Positions 34,320-46,959 of a stretch of 64,000 nt of DNA are shown here, piece after piece. The first letter of the stretch is position 1. Each line of letters begins with the position of its first letter. The notes beneath the pieces were generated by a model. It had not been told where the DNA came from. It did no database searches and saw nothing but the letters and a program-made list of their open reading frames with translations. The stretch comes from Nageia nagi (lineage: Eukaryota > Pinophyta), in the NCBI GenBank assembly GCA_050084985.1, contig JBITNC010000001.1, positions 153,946,001 through 154,010,000 on the forward strand, in the 5' to 3' direction. A program made the translations under genes and the position numbers.

Positions 34320-36390
34320 ATGAAACCCAAGATTCACTGCTAATACACCAGGTACAATAGCCGGAGAGGTATGGCATCCACAAAGGTCGGAAGGTCAGAT
34401 GCCTAGGAGAAAGAACCCAAGCATTGGATGAATGAGCCATTACACAAGGAGATCTTAGAGTAAGAAAGTGTGCAGGGTGATAGATTTGGGTCGGCTAGGA
34501 GGAGAAGCCCTATACCCATTCAGGATTCAACACCCAAATGGAAATTCAATAAGTTGATTTATGCCATTACCAACATGAGGGGAGCCATCACATCCGTGCA
34601 ACAGTAGTTAGACCGACATCTGGGAGTTCATGTGGAGGCACAAAGGAGAATGAGCCCCCCCATGTCACACTCAGGAAGACATAAGGGAGTCAAGTGAGGA
34701 AGATTGGGAGCTGAGCATGAGGATATCTAGGAGTTTGTGGGATTAGGAGTCCACACACCATGGATCCCCAAGTCGGCCAGAGCATGCATTCGTAAGATCC
34801 CAATCATATCGAGGGAAGCAGGGTCCTAACCGTCTCCTAGGGAGGTACCTAGAGGAGGATGTTGGTAGGGTTGGAGAGCAATCCATCATTCCACTGCCAT
34901 CCAAGCCCATGTTCACCAAGAAATCTGGGGAGGAGCCAAAGAATAGAGTTCTTGGACCCGTGGAACTTAACCAAATCTTCAAGGAGTACACATCATTGGA
35001 TCTAGGGTAGAGAAGGGATGTGGATTTCAATAGTTACCTAGAATTGTTACTCTTGAGAGGAGGACACAATCACACTCCTCATACCCCTTGTAATGCACAT
35101 TCGAACAAGAGGGATATGTAGCACAAGATCAGCAAGTTGCAGATGCTGATGTATGATGGCATGAAGATGATGGCTAGGGCTTGGCTACATCAATTGTAGA
35201 CTTATTTTACTTTGAACCTAAACATGGAGGAGGTAGAAGCCATCCACTTTGCCACATTACATTTCAAAGGGGATGCACTGGAATGGTGGCAACATGGGTT
35301 GATCAACCAAGGGTATGCGGACATCTCTTCATTTGATGAGTTTGCCAGGAAGCTTTTGAAGAGATTTGATAGGAAAAGGGAAAACGACTACTTCCGAGAT
35401 TTGACAACATTGAGGCAGCAGGACATGGTGGATGAGTATGTGATAGAGTTCCAAAATATTTCTATCACGATTCATCATCTTTTGGAGGAGAGGTTGACGT
35501 TCCTGTTCATGGAAGGGCTGATGGAGCCACTCCGTGGCATGGTCAAGGTATCCTCTCCAAGGGGCCTTGATGATGCAATCTATTGGGCCTATGATCTTGA
35601 CCTGACCGTGAAATATCTTAGAGGAGGTTCGACACAAAGAAGGGGTTATGCAAAGAAGCCATTTGTGGAAAAGGAGGGGCCTAGCAAGGCCAAACCATCT
35701 CTCCCACCACGGACGAACTAGTTGGACACTACCATAAGGAGGAAGCTAAGAGATGAGGGGAAATGCTTCTACTGTAAGAAGAATTAGGAACCAAGGCACC
35801 GTTTTTTGGGGAAAGGATAGTTACATTATATTGAAGTGTTTTCAGAAGAGGGGTTAGATGAGTCAAATCTAGATCTAGGGGTGGATACGTTGGAACAAGG
35901 GTCATCTAGGGTGGAGGGGATCTTGGGTAGCATGATTGCTTCAATGAATGGGGTGAAGAAGTATTTGAACCTGAATGTCGTAGGATAGATAGGAGGACAA
36001 GACATCATGGTCTTGATTGATTTAGGTGCTTCTCACAATTTCATTGATGCAGGATTTATGAAGATGAAGAGTCTAAAAACAAAGGGGTTCAAAGGATTTC
36101 AAGTTTCCAACACCAATGGGAAACTCACCCTTGTGGATCATATTGTGGAGAGATTTGGGGTTCAATTGTAGAGTTGCATCATTAGGGAGGATTTCTACCT
36201 TTACCCTCTCAAGGGTCATACTCATATCATATTGGGAGTGCAGTGGTTGTTTGATCTTGAGTACATTCACATGAATTATCAAAAGCTCACCATGAGCTTT
36301 GAGATTGATGGGAAAACTCACACACTACAAGGAATCAGGGATGATTTCCCCCAAGTGGATAACAAAAGGCTAGAAATGATTGAATAGTGT
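34320..36390 (+). pseudogene. Element B3 gag-protease relic
   Basis: Gag starts near the ATG at 34320, as in A and B2. The gag domain is best preserved at 35140-35700 (AIHFATLHFKGDALEWWQHG, LLKRFDRKRENDYFRDLTTLRQ, FLFMEGLMEPLRGMVK). A degenerate knuckle (CFYCKKN..PRHRFLGKG) lies at 35766-35820. The protease spans about 36000-36390 with MVLIDLGASHNFID and HIILGVQWLF. Numerous stops are present (for example near 34400, 35010, 35720, 36170). No RT follows. The active-site loop reads D-L-G. Confidence 0.83.
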
Positions 36391-36997
36391 CAGGAGAAGG
36401 AGAAATCACGTTGGACATGAAAGAGACCTAGAATCCCACAGTGTATTCTAAGAGCCTAAGGGCAAGGACATGAGGATTAGAAGAGCTTATTGACCCCATG
36501 CTAGAGCTTGAGAGGCCATCATGGCCTATGTTAGGTTTGGGAAAGCTAGGGCACCCCCTTGGTTTGCCACCCATGTTGGGCATAGAGGAGTTGGAGCAAC
36601 CTACATGGAGCTATGGGGAGGTTGTATATCCCACGTTGGGGTTGGAGGAGTTGGAACCACCCATGTTGAGCCTCGATGTTGCTATATGCCACATGTTGGA
36701 ACTAGAGGAGTTGGAGCACCTCACATGGAGCATTGGAAGGTTTGGATATAGGCCTTGGAATGATGGAGCACGTCACATGGAGCATTGGAGAGCTTGTATC
36801 CCCCACAATGAGCTTGGGTGGAGTTTCGCATGACGATTGGAACTTGGAAAAGCTCTAACACTTCATTTTGCATCTAGTAGGAGGATGTTGGATGGTGATG
36901 CACCAAGGAGCAGTTTGGTGTCTCACGTTGGGAAGTAGGAAGGGATTCATGCAAACTAGTTTCAGCCCAAGGAGTTAGGGATCCCACATGGAGGAGG
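36391..36997 (+). mobile_element. Element B3 3' non-coding repeats, truncated
   Basis: Phrases like 'CCCACGTTGGGGTTGGAGGAGTTGG' and 'CACATGGAGC' repeat at ~35-60 bp steps, as after the protease of B1 and B2. No RT or integrase is visible. The sequence stops at the LTR start of H5 (36998). The B3 polypurine tract and 3' LTR are not seen. Confidence 0.65.
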
Positions 36998-37960
36998 TGT
37001 TGTGCCTACACAACACACCCCAAAATTTTCATAATTTTTGGGGACCCTCTTCTAAGCTAAGGCCATTGGGATGAATATTTCTACTCAAATCCCATGCTTT
37101 TTGACCAATTGGAGGTATAATTGGCTAAACTATGCATACTCTGGTAGAATCAGGCATGAAAATTTTTCTAATTCATGAGGGCATGTTTTTTGTTGGATCC
37201 AAAAGCACCCACTGAAAATGGTGCTACTGGGTAAAAATCTGCATTTTCACACAAAATTCATGCATTTTTCAGGTCTGAAAGTATGTAATCTATGTCAACT
37301 GATCACTTCCATGCATTCTGAGATCATTCTAGCTCATTCTAGAAAAACTGGCTAAGTGTTTACCTTGGGTGCATCATTTTTGTGTAGTGAAAAAGCACTC
37401 ACTCATAACGGTGCAACCAGCCTTGAGGGTGCTAAAATTGGCTTAGTCATTGAGAAGTTGAGCATACACTAAGGAGTAGACAAGTGTCCTCACATGCATT
37501 GGATCACTTTTTATACTAATAGGCATGTGACACTTGTCCATTGGAAACTACATAGTATAAAAGGCAGCATGCTAGTTCATTTTGTATTTTGCATCACTTC
37601 ATTCTCATATGGCATCTAGCTCTATTGAAGTGCAAAAGAACTCCTCCAAAATGGTGCACCTATGTAAAAGCTCTCACTCAAAATGGTGTGACCGAATTTG
37701 GAGGCATAATTTTTCCAAGGCATGAAAATTTTCTAAATTAAATGCATGAGTTTCAGAGCCAAATGAGGGGAAATGTGACAAAATTTGAATACTCAAGTTG
37801 ACACAGGTCCAAAAACATCATTTTTACTTAGGCACATGTTTTAGGGGACATGCTTTTGCATGTACCAAAATGGTGCGCCCAGCTTCACTTTGCATTTATT
37901 TGGTCAATTCCTCCATTTTTGTGTCTAAAGTTGCATTTTTCATGCCAAAATTTATGATGA
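36998..37960 (+). mobile_element. Long LTR H5, 5' part
   Basis: It starts TGTTGTGCCTACACAACA after ggagg, with perfect 7-bp hairpin arms (loop CCTA). A second hairpin follows (CCCCAAAA and TTTTGGGG). A phrase like 'aaaagcactcactcaaaatggtgcaacc' recurs near 37200, 37390, 37670 and 37865. A TATA box AGTATAAAAGG is at 37551-37562. The sequence then ends at a reversed B-type LTR fragment, and no internal ORF is visible. Confidence 0.7.
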
Positions 37961-38640
37961 TTCAAAATGAACCTCAAATTAAATATTAGTAAACAATAAT
38001 CAAACACACCAACTAGGGTTTCCAACACCCTCAAAAATGCAAACCATACCCCAACATTAGCCCACACAACAACACAACAAGCCTGACGTCAGCCTCCTAG
38101 GGATTTCAATCACACTAGACTCCCAACGATTGCTCACAATGATGAATTAATGAATTACATACACACACAATGATTACACTAGAATACCAACATAAACAAA
38201 CACCACAACAACACCACATGTACAAATATGAAACCCAAATGCTCAACCATGTCACAAGAATATAATTAATAACACAAAGCTGAGATCCAATGCCCAACGG
38301 CTTGTATTATGATAGGAAATGAGTAGCAATACAAGACCTTGCTCCAAGAGCTAGATGTTGGCCTCATAGGAGCCAACTAGGGCAAAATCACTAAGAAATC
38401 CTCACTGCAATCTGCCAAACCACAGGATTAGATCCACCCCCTCAAACCTCGATTCCTCTCCACTAAAGGAGCCCTCCTCAAAACTTGGTGACAAAACCAA
38501 ATGGTAAAAGTATATCCTTGGAATGCCACCAGAATGGGCTTGGTGACCCAACAAAGCCATAGATAGTCAGGGATCCCAACGCTTTCCTACCCTCTAGATG
38601 ACCCGCCTAGGATGTGTTGCTTAGGATGTGTTTGGATTTC
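37961..38640 (-). mobile_element. Reversed B-type LTR fragment (3' half)
   Basis: On the minus strand it holds the second half of a B LTR: 'ctaggcgggtcatctagagggta', 'gttgggtcacc', 'ttttgaggagggctcctttagtggag', 'ttggctcctatgaggcc', and an end near TTGAATCATCATAA. The first half is missing. It separates two oppositely oriented family-H pieces. Confidence 0.65.
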
Positions 38641-39254
38641 AAATTTCAATGGAGTTTAGGTGAATGGAAATGGTGTTAAGTGTTCAAATCATGCTCCAAA
38701 GGTAAAAATGGACTTTCTTTCTCACTTTAGCTCTCTAATTCTCAAAACATTTGGCAGCATAAGGGTGCAAAATGAGATTAGTGTGTGAAATGGAGGGGGT
38801 GAGGGTGTATTTATAGGCTTAAGGGCTCAAAAGGTGCCACATGTCAACACCATATCAACCTTAGGGCAAAATTTTGCATTTTGGGATTTTTCTCTTCATG
38901 CCCAATGTTGGGAAAGGGGTCCAAAAGGTGGAAAAAGGGCTGGACCTGCGCCTAAGTCTAGAAGGAGGGATTTTGAACCAATGTTTGGGGGTCAAGAGCC
39001 AAATATAACAGGTATAGGATGCTCTTCCACCCCCATACTTCAGATTTGGACTTTGAATTTTGAGTTTTTTGAAGAAAAATGTCCAAATGTTTGAGTTTTT
39101 CAGACCTTGAATCCTTCTTGAAGGCAAAAAGATGGTTTTTGGGAGTTTTTGTGGGCCAAATTGCACAGATGATGGGTCAAAATGGTGTAGAATCACACCA
39201 CTTATTGCATGGAAACATAAAATGTCACTTTTGAGCAATTTTGAGAATCAAGGA

Positions 39255-40340
39255 GGCTAGGTGCAGGTTTTGAAGGTTTGGGCAAGTTTGGAAATTTGAG
39301 AAGTTGGCCCAAAACTTTCAAAACTCCCCCCTAACTTTTTGGGATTCAAATCTTGGGTTTTTTGCAATCTTACAAGAGGCAATCTTGATCTCCTTTGAAT
39401 TTGGCACCCCACCTTTCTCTCCAATTTTGATTTTGACAATTTTGAAAAATTTGGAAAATTTTCAAGCTCTCCCATTGGCTGATCCAAATTTTGTTATTTT
39501 GAGGGAGTAGATCCACTTTGTCCAAAAAACATAAAACATGAATGTTGTGCAAAATTGGAATTCACATGCTCCTAGAATCAAATTTTTTGATTTAAAAATA
39601 GGCCCTTGCAAGCTAGGCGCAGGTTTTGGGGGAATTAGGCAAGTTTGGAAATTTGAGAAGTTGAGGGAAAACTCTCAAAACTCCCCCCTAACATTTTGGG
39701 AGGCAAATCATGAGTTTTTGGGAAACTTGGAAGAGGCAATATTGATCTCCTTTGAATTTTCCACCCTACCTCATTCTTCTTTTTTGATTTGACCAATTTT
39801 GGAAAATTTAGAAAACTTTTGGAGTTCTCTCATTAGCTAATCAAATTTTGATGATTTGAAGAAGTAGATCTCATTTTTTTGGAAAACTCAAATCATCAAA
39901 CTTGTGTGAAATCCCATCCTACACCCCATGAAGATCAAAAATTTCATTTTTTTGCAATTTTGGGGGACAAGAAGGGTAGGCGCAGGTTTTGAGACAATTA
40001 GGCCTTTTTCGAAATTTGGCCAAACATGGGAAAAGAGGCAAAACCCCGCCTAGCTTTTTGAGGGGCATTTTTTGACTTTTTTTGAAAATTTCAAGAACAA
40101 AGATGCCTAAAATTGGATTTCGCACCCTACCTCTTCCTTGGATTTTCATTTTGACATTTTTGAAATTTGGAAAAATTTGGAGCATTCCTATTTGCTATCC
40201 TTTTGCTCATTTTTCTGTTTTTTCACTTTTAATGGAGAAAAACTCATCGAAATCACGATCTCCATGCTCCCAAACTCAAAAATTTCCATTTTGGATCAAT
40301 TTGGGCCTCCCAAAAGGTAGGCACAGGTTTTGAAGAGAAT
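39255..40340 (-). repeat. Tandem array with ~350-bp period in H4
   Basis: The landmark 'CTAGGCGCAGGTTTTG' recurs near 39255, 39612, 39972 and 40315 (357, 360 and 343 bp apart), each followed by a 'ggcaagtttggaaatttg'-like phrase and 'caaaactcccccctaac'. The period is close to twice the 182-bp unit of H6/H7, so it may be a dimer-based higher-order form. Confidence 0.72.
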
Positions 40341-40599
40341 AGGCCATTTTTCGAAATCAACCAAAATGAGGGAAAACTAGCAAAACTCCCCCCTAACTTT
40401 TCGGGCATCAAAAATCAAGTTTTTCTGACAATTCCAAGAGCAAAGTGGCCTTAATTTTTCATTTAGCACCACACCTCTCTCTCTTTGATTTTCATTTCAA
40501 GCATTTTGAAAAAACTCTCTTTTCCAAGCTCAACCCGAAGCTTTTCAGATGCCAAAATGCTCATTTTTTTATTTTACCCCTCAAGGGTGCTCAAACTTA

Positions 40600-41200
40600 T
40601 TTTCCTCATCCATTTCGGCCAATATTGCACATTCCTGACCTTTCCTACCTTTTATGGGCCCAAATGGTGCATTTTCGGGCTCTAAGTATGCATTTCGACC
40701 ATTTTTGACATTTTTGAGCTCAAATGGTGAAAACAAGATCATTTCCAACATTTCGAGCTCAAAGTCTACATTTTCGGCCATTCCGAACTCAAGATGTGCA
40801 AAAACGGCCATTCCTGTCATTTTTTAGCTTTTTTGAGCACTTTGAGCTCAAATTTACATTTTTGGTCATTTTCAAGCTCAAACTGTGCAAAAATGCACAT
40901 TTTTACTATACTGACCACTTTTGGGCTCAAAACTTACCAAAATGCGCTTTTCCGTGCTATTGACCATTTTTTGGCTCTCTGAGCTTAAAATTGACAAAAA
41001 TGTGCTTTGGCTGTAGATGCCTCTTTCAGGCTCAATTTGTACAAAATGTGCATTGTCATCATCTTAATTGTATCCATTGCTCTCGGGCTCAAACTTGACC
41101 AAAAATGCACCTTTTGTCACCTTGGCATTTTTGTTGCTCAAACTTGCCAAAATGATGCCTTTTTTGCCTTGGGGCCATTCGCTGAAAACTCCACTGTCTA
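40600..41200 (-). repeat. Short ~60-bp imperfect repeats in H4
   Basis: Phrases such as 'gagctcaaa', 'tgtgcaaaaa', 'gcacatttttactatactgacc' and 'cattttcggcc' repeat. The same block with the same phrases lies at 11080-11500 in H6. Confidence 0.55.
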
Positions 41201-41535
41201 GTTGCTGTCGTGATCCACAACTCCATCCTATGAGGTGTCGCTTGAAACCGGGCCCTGACTTGGGCACTGGCTAAGCTGAACTCTCTTCATGACTCTGGGG
41301 CATGCTCTGCATTGTTTGGTCATCTGGCCATTTTGGGTCTCCATACTAGCTGTAAGTTGATCATGCCCAGGCAATGTTACTCATTGCCGTTGCAAAAAAT
41401 GGGTCCCCAAAATGTTGCATCTTAGGGTGTGTTGTGCGGGCACAACACACTCAAGCTCATAGGGGTTAATTTTGAAAGAAAATTTGGCTAAGTCATTTGT
41501 TACATCAATTGGTAGGCATGTGCATTCTGGGGCAT

Positions 41536-42771
41536 TGTGATGTCCCCTTTTACTTTTAGTGGGACCAGTCTGGTCATCTTGTACTATATTTATTTGATGT
41601 ATTTGCATTTACATTGTTGTAACTCATGATAGGAGTTTTAGTGGGTCATGTGGACCCCACTGTGAGCCCCAAGTGGGACATCTCCCTCTTGAGCAGTAGA
41701 TTAGGCATGTGTTGCATTGGAGATATTAGATTGTGTGAATCCTAGGGTATTTTTATGCATTAGAGTATTGGATGGCCACCAGGATGCTAGTGCCATATTA
41801 GGAAGGGCCCCATACCCCCACATTAGCTAATGAGGACTCCAAGACCCCCTTGTAGGCACTTTAAGTGCTAGGGACCCCACATTGGCATATTATGTGATCA
41901 TGACATGCATGTTAGGATTATGAGTGATCATAACCCCCACATTGGCTCTTTAAGTGATTGGGCCTCCCAAATACCCAACATTGGATTAGATGGGCCTAGG
42001 TGAGTTTCGGACACAAGTAATGTATAAATAGATATTAGAGCTTCATTACTGAAAAACTATTATTACACATTACTTCTATTATAGTCCTTCAGACACAAGT
42101 CTTAGTGGTGCTAAGCATTCCATTCCTAGGTGAAGCGTCTAGAGGGTAGTTAGGCGTTGGGATCCTGATTAACTACAACATTTGGTGGAGCACCTTTGCC
42201 CATCCGATGGCATTCTGAGGGTTAACTTCTACCTTCAGTGGTTATCCAGGTTTCGAGGAGGACTCCTTCAGTGGAGGGAATTCAGGATTTGAGGGAGTGA
42301 ATCTATCCCGTAATTCTACAACTGTTCGGCATCGGAGATTGTAGAGTGATGTGAAGTTGGCTCCCTTGAGGCCAACAACTACCCATTGGGCTTGGTATTC
42401 TATTATTGTTATTCATATTTTTCATATACAACTAGAGGGCTTCAGATCTCATTATTGTGTTGTGTTGTCTCATACTTGTGCATCCGTTGGATCTCATTGA
42501 TTGTATGCACTAGTATTAATCATTTGAAGGCACTTTAATCTACTAGAGTTTGGATTATGCATGTATGAGCCAAACGTTGACATTTTGATATTGTAATCAT
42601 TGATGTATGCTTGCATATGCTAGACGCTGGCATTTTGGTTATCTAAATATATAATCTTTGGTTCCTAACCCTAATGTTGCATGCTTGAGGGTTTGTTGGT
42701 GCATTGCTAGTTAGGGCTTGATGATCCTGTATTGCTAGTTAGAAGAGGAATTTAATTTTTGGATCATCACA
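41536..42771 (+). mobile_element. 5' LTR of element B2 (1236 bp)
   Basis: It runs from TGTGATGTCCCC to GGATCATCACA, two bases before a perfect primer-binding site. It has the full set of B-LTR landmarks, including CCCCACATTGGC repeats at 41815-41960 and TATAAATAG near 42024. This is the best-preserved B LTR and defines the family termini TGTGATG...CATCACA. Confidence 0.9.
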
Positions 42772-42773
42772 AG

Positions 42774-42785
42774 TGGTATCAGAGC
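42774..42785 (+). other. Primer-binding site of element B2
   Basis: TGGTATCAGAGC, a perfect initiator Met-tRNA type site, directly follows the LTR. Confidence 0.9.
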
Positions 42786-42806
42786 CTAGATCTGGCCAGC
42801 CTGTGC

Positions 42807-45800
42807 ATGAGATCCAAAATCCACCACTACTATACCAAATCTAGCAAGAGAGAGATGGCATCCTCTAGGAAGAGTGGAAGATCAGAGGAGACCGCAGAGA
42901 GAGTCATCTAGGGTGAGGAGAGATGACCATGGATGAATTAGCCACAAAAAGAGAAACTTCTAGCGATGAGGGAGATGAATAGGGGGTGCAAGGAGACAGA
43001 CAAAGGATGGATAGAAGGAGAAGCCCTACTCTGGTTCAGGTATCCACTCTCGAACAAAAGTTTGATGAGCTTATATCTACCATTCACAACATGATTGGGG
43101 TCATGTATTCTATGCATTGGTAGATGTCCAAACATTGGGGAGATTCAGAGGAGCCAAAGAGGTTCCATCCACCATGCGACATGCTAGAGATGATCGAAGA
43201 GCTCAATGACATGTCCAGAATGAGAGGGAGCACCCACAACCAGCTAGGTATGAGAGGGAGCAGCCACGAATGGCTAGGGAGGATAGGGAGCAACCACGTT
43301 GGGCTAGGATTGAGGAGCACCCACGTCTGGCCAAAGATGACCAGGATAACCCACATCCAGCCAGAGAGGGAAGAGGAGCTCCATGTGAGGATCCAAAATT
43401 ACCCTCAATCAAAAATAATCAACACTAGGGTTTCTGCAACCCTCAAACACCAACATGGGCCACCAAATGCTGATGTCAACCCCTAGGGCTTCCCCAACAC
43501 CATGCAAACCCTACAAATGCCCCTCAACACAATTGTACAACACAGAAATGCCAATGATGGGTGTACAAGCAATATAACACAAGTATGAAGTTTCTAACAC
43601 CAATATATCACAACACTTAGAACATACAATGATATAACAACAACACAATCCCACAAGGGCTAAGGCATGCATACAACAATTCAATGAGATGGAACACAAC
43701 GAACTGCCTATATGGCTTGAGATACTATGAATGAACAATGGAGATACACAAATTGAACTAGGGTTCCAAACCCTCTATGCAGATCCAAACCGTAGGATTA
43801 GACTGACTCCCTCAGCTATCTGAATCCCCTCTTGCGAAGGAGTCTCCTCGAACCCTGGTGACCAATGAAGGTAAAAGCTCATCCTCGGAATTCCATCGGA
43901 ATGGGCTAGGTGACCCACCTAAGCTGTAGAATGTCAGGCTCCCAACCCTGCCACTCCTCCAGACATCATCTAGGAATAGTTGCTTAGCACCACTAAGACT
44001 TTGTTGCTCGATCGGGAATGGTATGGAAAGTGTATGATAAGTGGTACCTCATAATGGAGCTTCATCCCCTATATATAGTCTCTCATGTACACAGATCATG
44101 CCTTGTTATCACCCCAAGCCATTTGTAATCCATTATTGGGGTCAACAAGTCAACCATGCCAATGTAGGGGTTATATTGGCCAAGTATACCAACATGGGGT
44201 TCATAAAGGCCCTCAAGGTTGATGTGGGGTCCAAATGGCCTTCTAGGATGACGTGGGGGTCTTTAAGGTCTCATGAGCCAACGTAGGGTATGTGGGGTCC
44301 TCCCAACATTGGCACGATCCTCCATGCACCTCCAACATTCATGACACATGACTACCTTTGGATTCCAACAATCCGAGATCACCCATGAACTACACACAAC
44401 ACATTGGGATTAATCTAGGATAACTCATCACAACACATAATACTACCTAAGGGGAGATGTCTCATTACTGGGTTCACAATGGGATCCACAAACCATAAGC
44501 TCCTGCTTGAGTTACACAATCACAATATGAACATATGAACATATGCTAGAATACAAAGGGGTCACTACGCAATTGCTCATTGGTCCAAATGGGACATCAC
44601 ACTCCACATTTGGCCAAAGGAGACGAAGATGACTGGGTTGAGGAGGATCGGTCTGATCGGGAGCATAGTTTGAGGAGATCAAGGGGCTTGAGGGATACGA
44701 AATCCATGCATCATGGATCGTTGGAGCAGCTGAAGGCCACACTCCTGAGATCTCACTCACACAAAGCACCCTAGGGTACAAATCTTCTCCTAAGGAGGTA
44801 CCTGGAGGAGGACGTTGGCTCAGTGGAGGAGCAACCAATGATTTCGAAGCCATCTAGACCCATATTTGAGAGGATGGTAGGGGAGGCTTCGAAGGGCAAG
44901 GTGCTGAGTTCGTTGGATTTGAATCAGATCTTCAGAGAGTATTCCATGTTAGATCCTAGTCTGAGGAGAGATGTCAACTTCAATGGCTATCTTGAGCTTT
45001 TGGTGTTGAAGGGTAGCGGTACATATGGCCCATGGCAGTCGAGGAGCCAGTGGGAGGAGAAGGAATTGCAACATAAGATCAGTAAGATGCAAGTGCCATC
45101 GTATGATCAAAAGAAGATGATGTTTAAGGGCATGGTTATATCAACTGCACACTTTTTTCACATTGAATCCTATCATGGTGGAGGAGGATGCGATTCACTT
45201 CGCATCATTGCACTTGGAGGGTGATGCCCTCGAGTGGTGGCAACATGGAGTTATCATCCAGGGGTATTCACTCATCACCTCATTTGATGAGTTTTCTAGG
45301 ATACTGGTGAAGAGGTTTGATCAAAAAAGGGAGAATGATTACTTTTGGGATGTGACGACATTGAGATAGTCAAAAGTAGTGGATGAGTTTGTGATGGAGT
45401 TCCAAAGGATAGCTATCATGATCCATCACATTCCGAAGGAAAGGTTGGCTTTCTTCTTCATTGAGGGATTGATGGATACATTGAGAGGGATGGTCAAGGT
45501 GTCCTCTCCTAGGAGCCTTGATAATGCTATCTGGGCAGCCTATGAATTGGATCCCACCATGAAATCCCCTAGGGGAGGATCGGTTTCCAAGGAGTTAGCT
45601 TACCAGAAGCCATTTGTAGAGGGGCCTAGCAAAGCCAAGACACTTCCTCCATCCAGTCCAAATCAGTTGGATGCAGCTATGCAAAGGAAGCTGTGAGAAG
45701 AGAGCAAGTGCTTCTACTACAAGAAGACTTGGGATCCCGGGCACTGTTCTTTGGGGAAGGGATAGGTGCATTATATTGAGGTGTTTTTGGAGGAGTCGAA

Positions 45801-46335
45801 GGACTCAAACTTGGAGTTAGGAGTTGATGTGGACTCAGAGTCATCGCTAGTGGAGGTCACGTTGGGGAGCATGATCGCTTCACTCTATGGTGTGAAGAAG
45901 TACCTGACCTTGAAGATTGTGGGACAGGTAGGTGGATAGGATGTGATGGTGTTGATAGATCATGGAGAATCCCACAACTTCATTGATGTTGGTTTTGCAG
46001 AGCGAAAGAATCTGAAGGCCAAATCATTTGAGGGGTTTTCAGTTTCTAACACCAATGGGAAACTCACCTTGGTTGATCACATTGTTGAGGGGTTTGGAGT
46101 AAGGTTGCAGAGCTTTGTGGTAAGGGAGGACTTCTACATATACCCTTTAAAGGGGCATCCTCACATCATTCTTGGAGTCCAGTGGCTATTTGGTTTAGGA
46201 GATAATCATACCAAGTATCATAAGCTCACCATGAGTTTCGAAATAGATGGTAAGACACACACACTACAGGGCATCCAGGATGATTGTCCACAAGTGGAAA
46301 ACAAGTGGCTAGAAGTGATTGAGTGGTGTCGATAG
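42807..46335 (+). pseudogene. Element B2 gag-protease relic, split by solo LTR C3
   Basis: Gag begins at the ATG of MRSKIHHYYTKSSKRE, parallel to element A. A reversed solo LTR (43384-44601) splits the poorly conserved N-terminal third; gag resumes after the duplicated ctcca. The gag domain lies at 45150-45560 (AIHFASLHLEGDALEWWQHG, LVKRFDQKRENDYF, FFIEGLMDTLRGMVK). A degenerate knuckle (CFYYKKTWDPGHC) is near 45708. The protease spans about 45900-46330 (VLIDHGESHNFIDVGFAERK, HPHIILGVQWLFGLGD). Several stops are present. The protease loop reads D-H-G. No RT or integrase follows. Confidence 0.85.
43384..44601 (-). mobile_element. Solo LTR C3 (1218 bp, reversed) inside B2 gag
   Basis: On the plus strand it begins TGTGAGGATCC and ends GGGACATCACA, with target duplication ctcca at 43379-43383 and 44602-44606. 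Its minus-strand landmarks match C1 and C2 (GTAACTCAAGCAGGAGCTTA, 'tctcccctta', 'ggctccctatatat'). The reversed 'CCAACGTAGG/CAACATGGGG' repeats are at 44150-44330. Confidence 0.9.
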
Positions 46336-46959
46336 AAGGAGGATGTTGAAGGAGGGGTCGCGTTGGGTCATGGAGGAGCTAGGACCCTGACGTTGGACAC
46401 ACAAGAATATTTCTAGCCCATGTTGGGCACATAGGAGGTTTTCCCATGCATGTTGAGCTTCCTGAGAAGTAGCCATCCCATGTTGGGCATCTAGGAGGCT
46501 TATCATGCCATGTTGAGCAACTGAGAGGCCTATCATCCCATGTTGAGCTGTCAAGAGAGTTGGTGTCCAAAGATGAGGATTAGGGAGGTCAGGACTACTG
46601 TAGCTAGGTGCTATCATGATAGGCACCCATTGTTGAGCTTGAGGGAGGTTGCATTCCCCTCTTGGAGTTTTCAGGAGGCGAAGGATGAGGTGATTTCTTG
46701 CCTCCCACTAGCTATGAGGATCTTGGGAGTTTCTGAGTGGAGTTTGGAGGAGATATTGCTGCCTAAGTGAAGCTTAGGCTTTACTTGCTTTTCATTGATC
46801 ATCATCTTTCCTAGGTTTTTGCAAGTTCAGTTCAGCTTTGGTGACCATGCGCTTCCATGGCTATGGAGGATCATCACCAAGCATCTGTTGACGAGTGGCA
46901 GCTATAGCAAACCAAAGAATTTGCCACTTGCATTGAGATAGGAGCATGGAGCTCCAACC
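46336..46959 (+). mobile_element. Element B2 3' non-coding region, left part
   Basis: After the protease come 'CCATGTTGGGCATCTAGGAGG'-like phrases in tandem, then a segment matching B1 at 23100-23450 ('ggaggttgcattcccct', 'ttgcctcccactagctatgagg', 'ggagcatggagctccaac'). It is interrupted at 46960 by H3 and continues at 53206. Confidence 0.75.

Larger units (their letters stand above)
38641..41447 (-). mobile_element. Long LTR H4 (reversed), cut after its promoter
   Basis: On the minus strand it starts TGTTGTGCCCGCACAACA at 41447, then the second hairpin (CCCTAAGATG and CATTTTGGGG). It contains ~60-bp repeats (40600-41200), a ~350-bp array (39255-40340), and a TATA box (CCTATAAATACACC, about 38804-38818). 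The promoter region is closely similar to H1 at 14041-14500. The hairpin-to-TATA distance (about 2.6 kb) equals that of H6 without its nested LTR. It stops about 170 bp past the TATA box. Confidence 0.78.
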
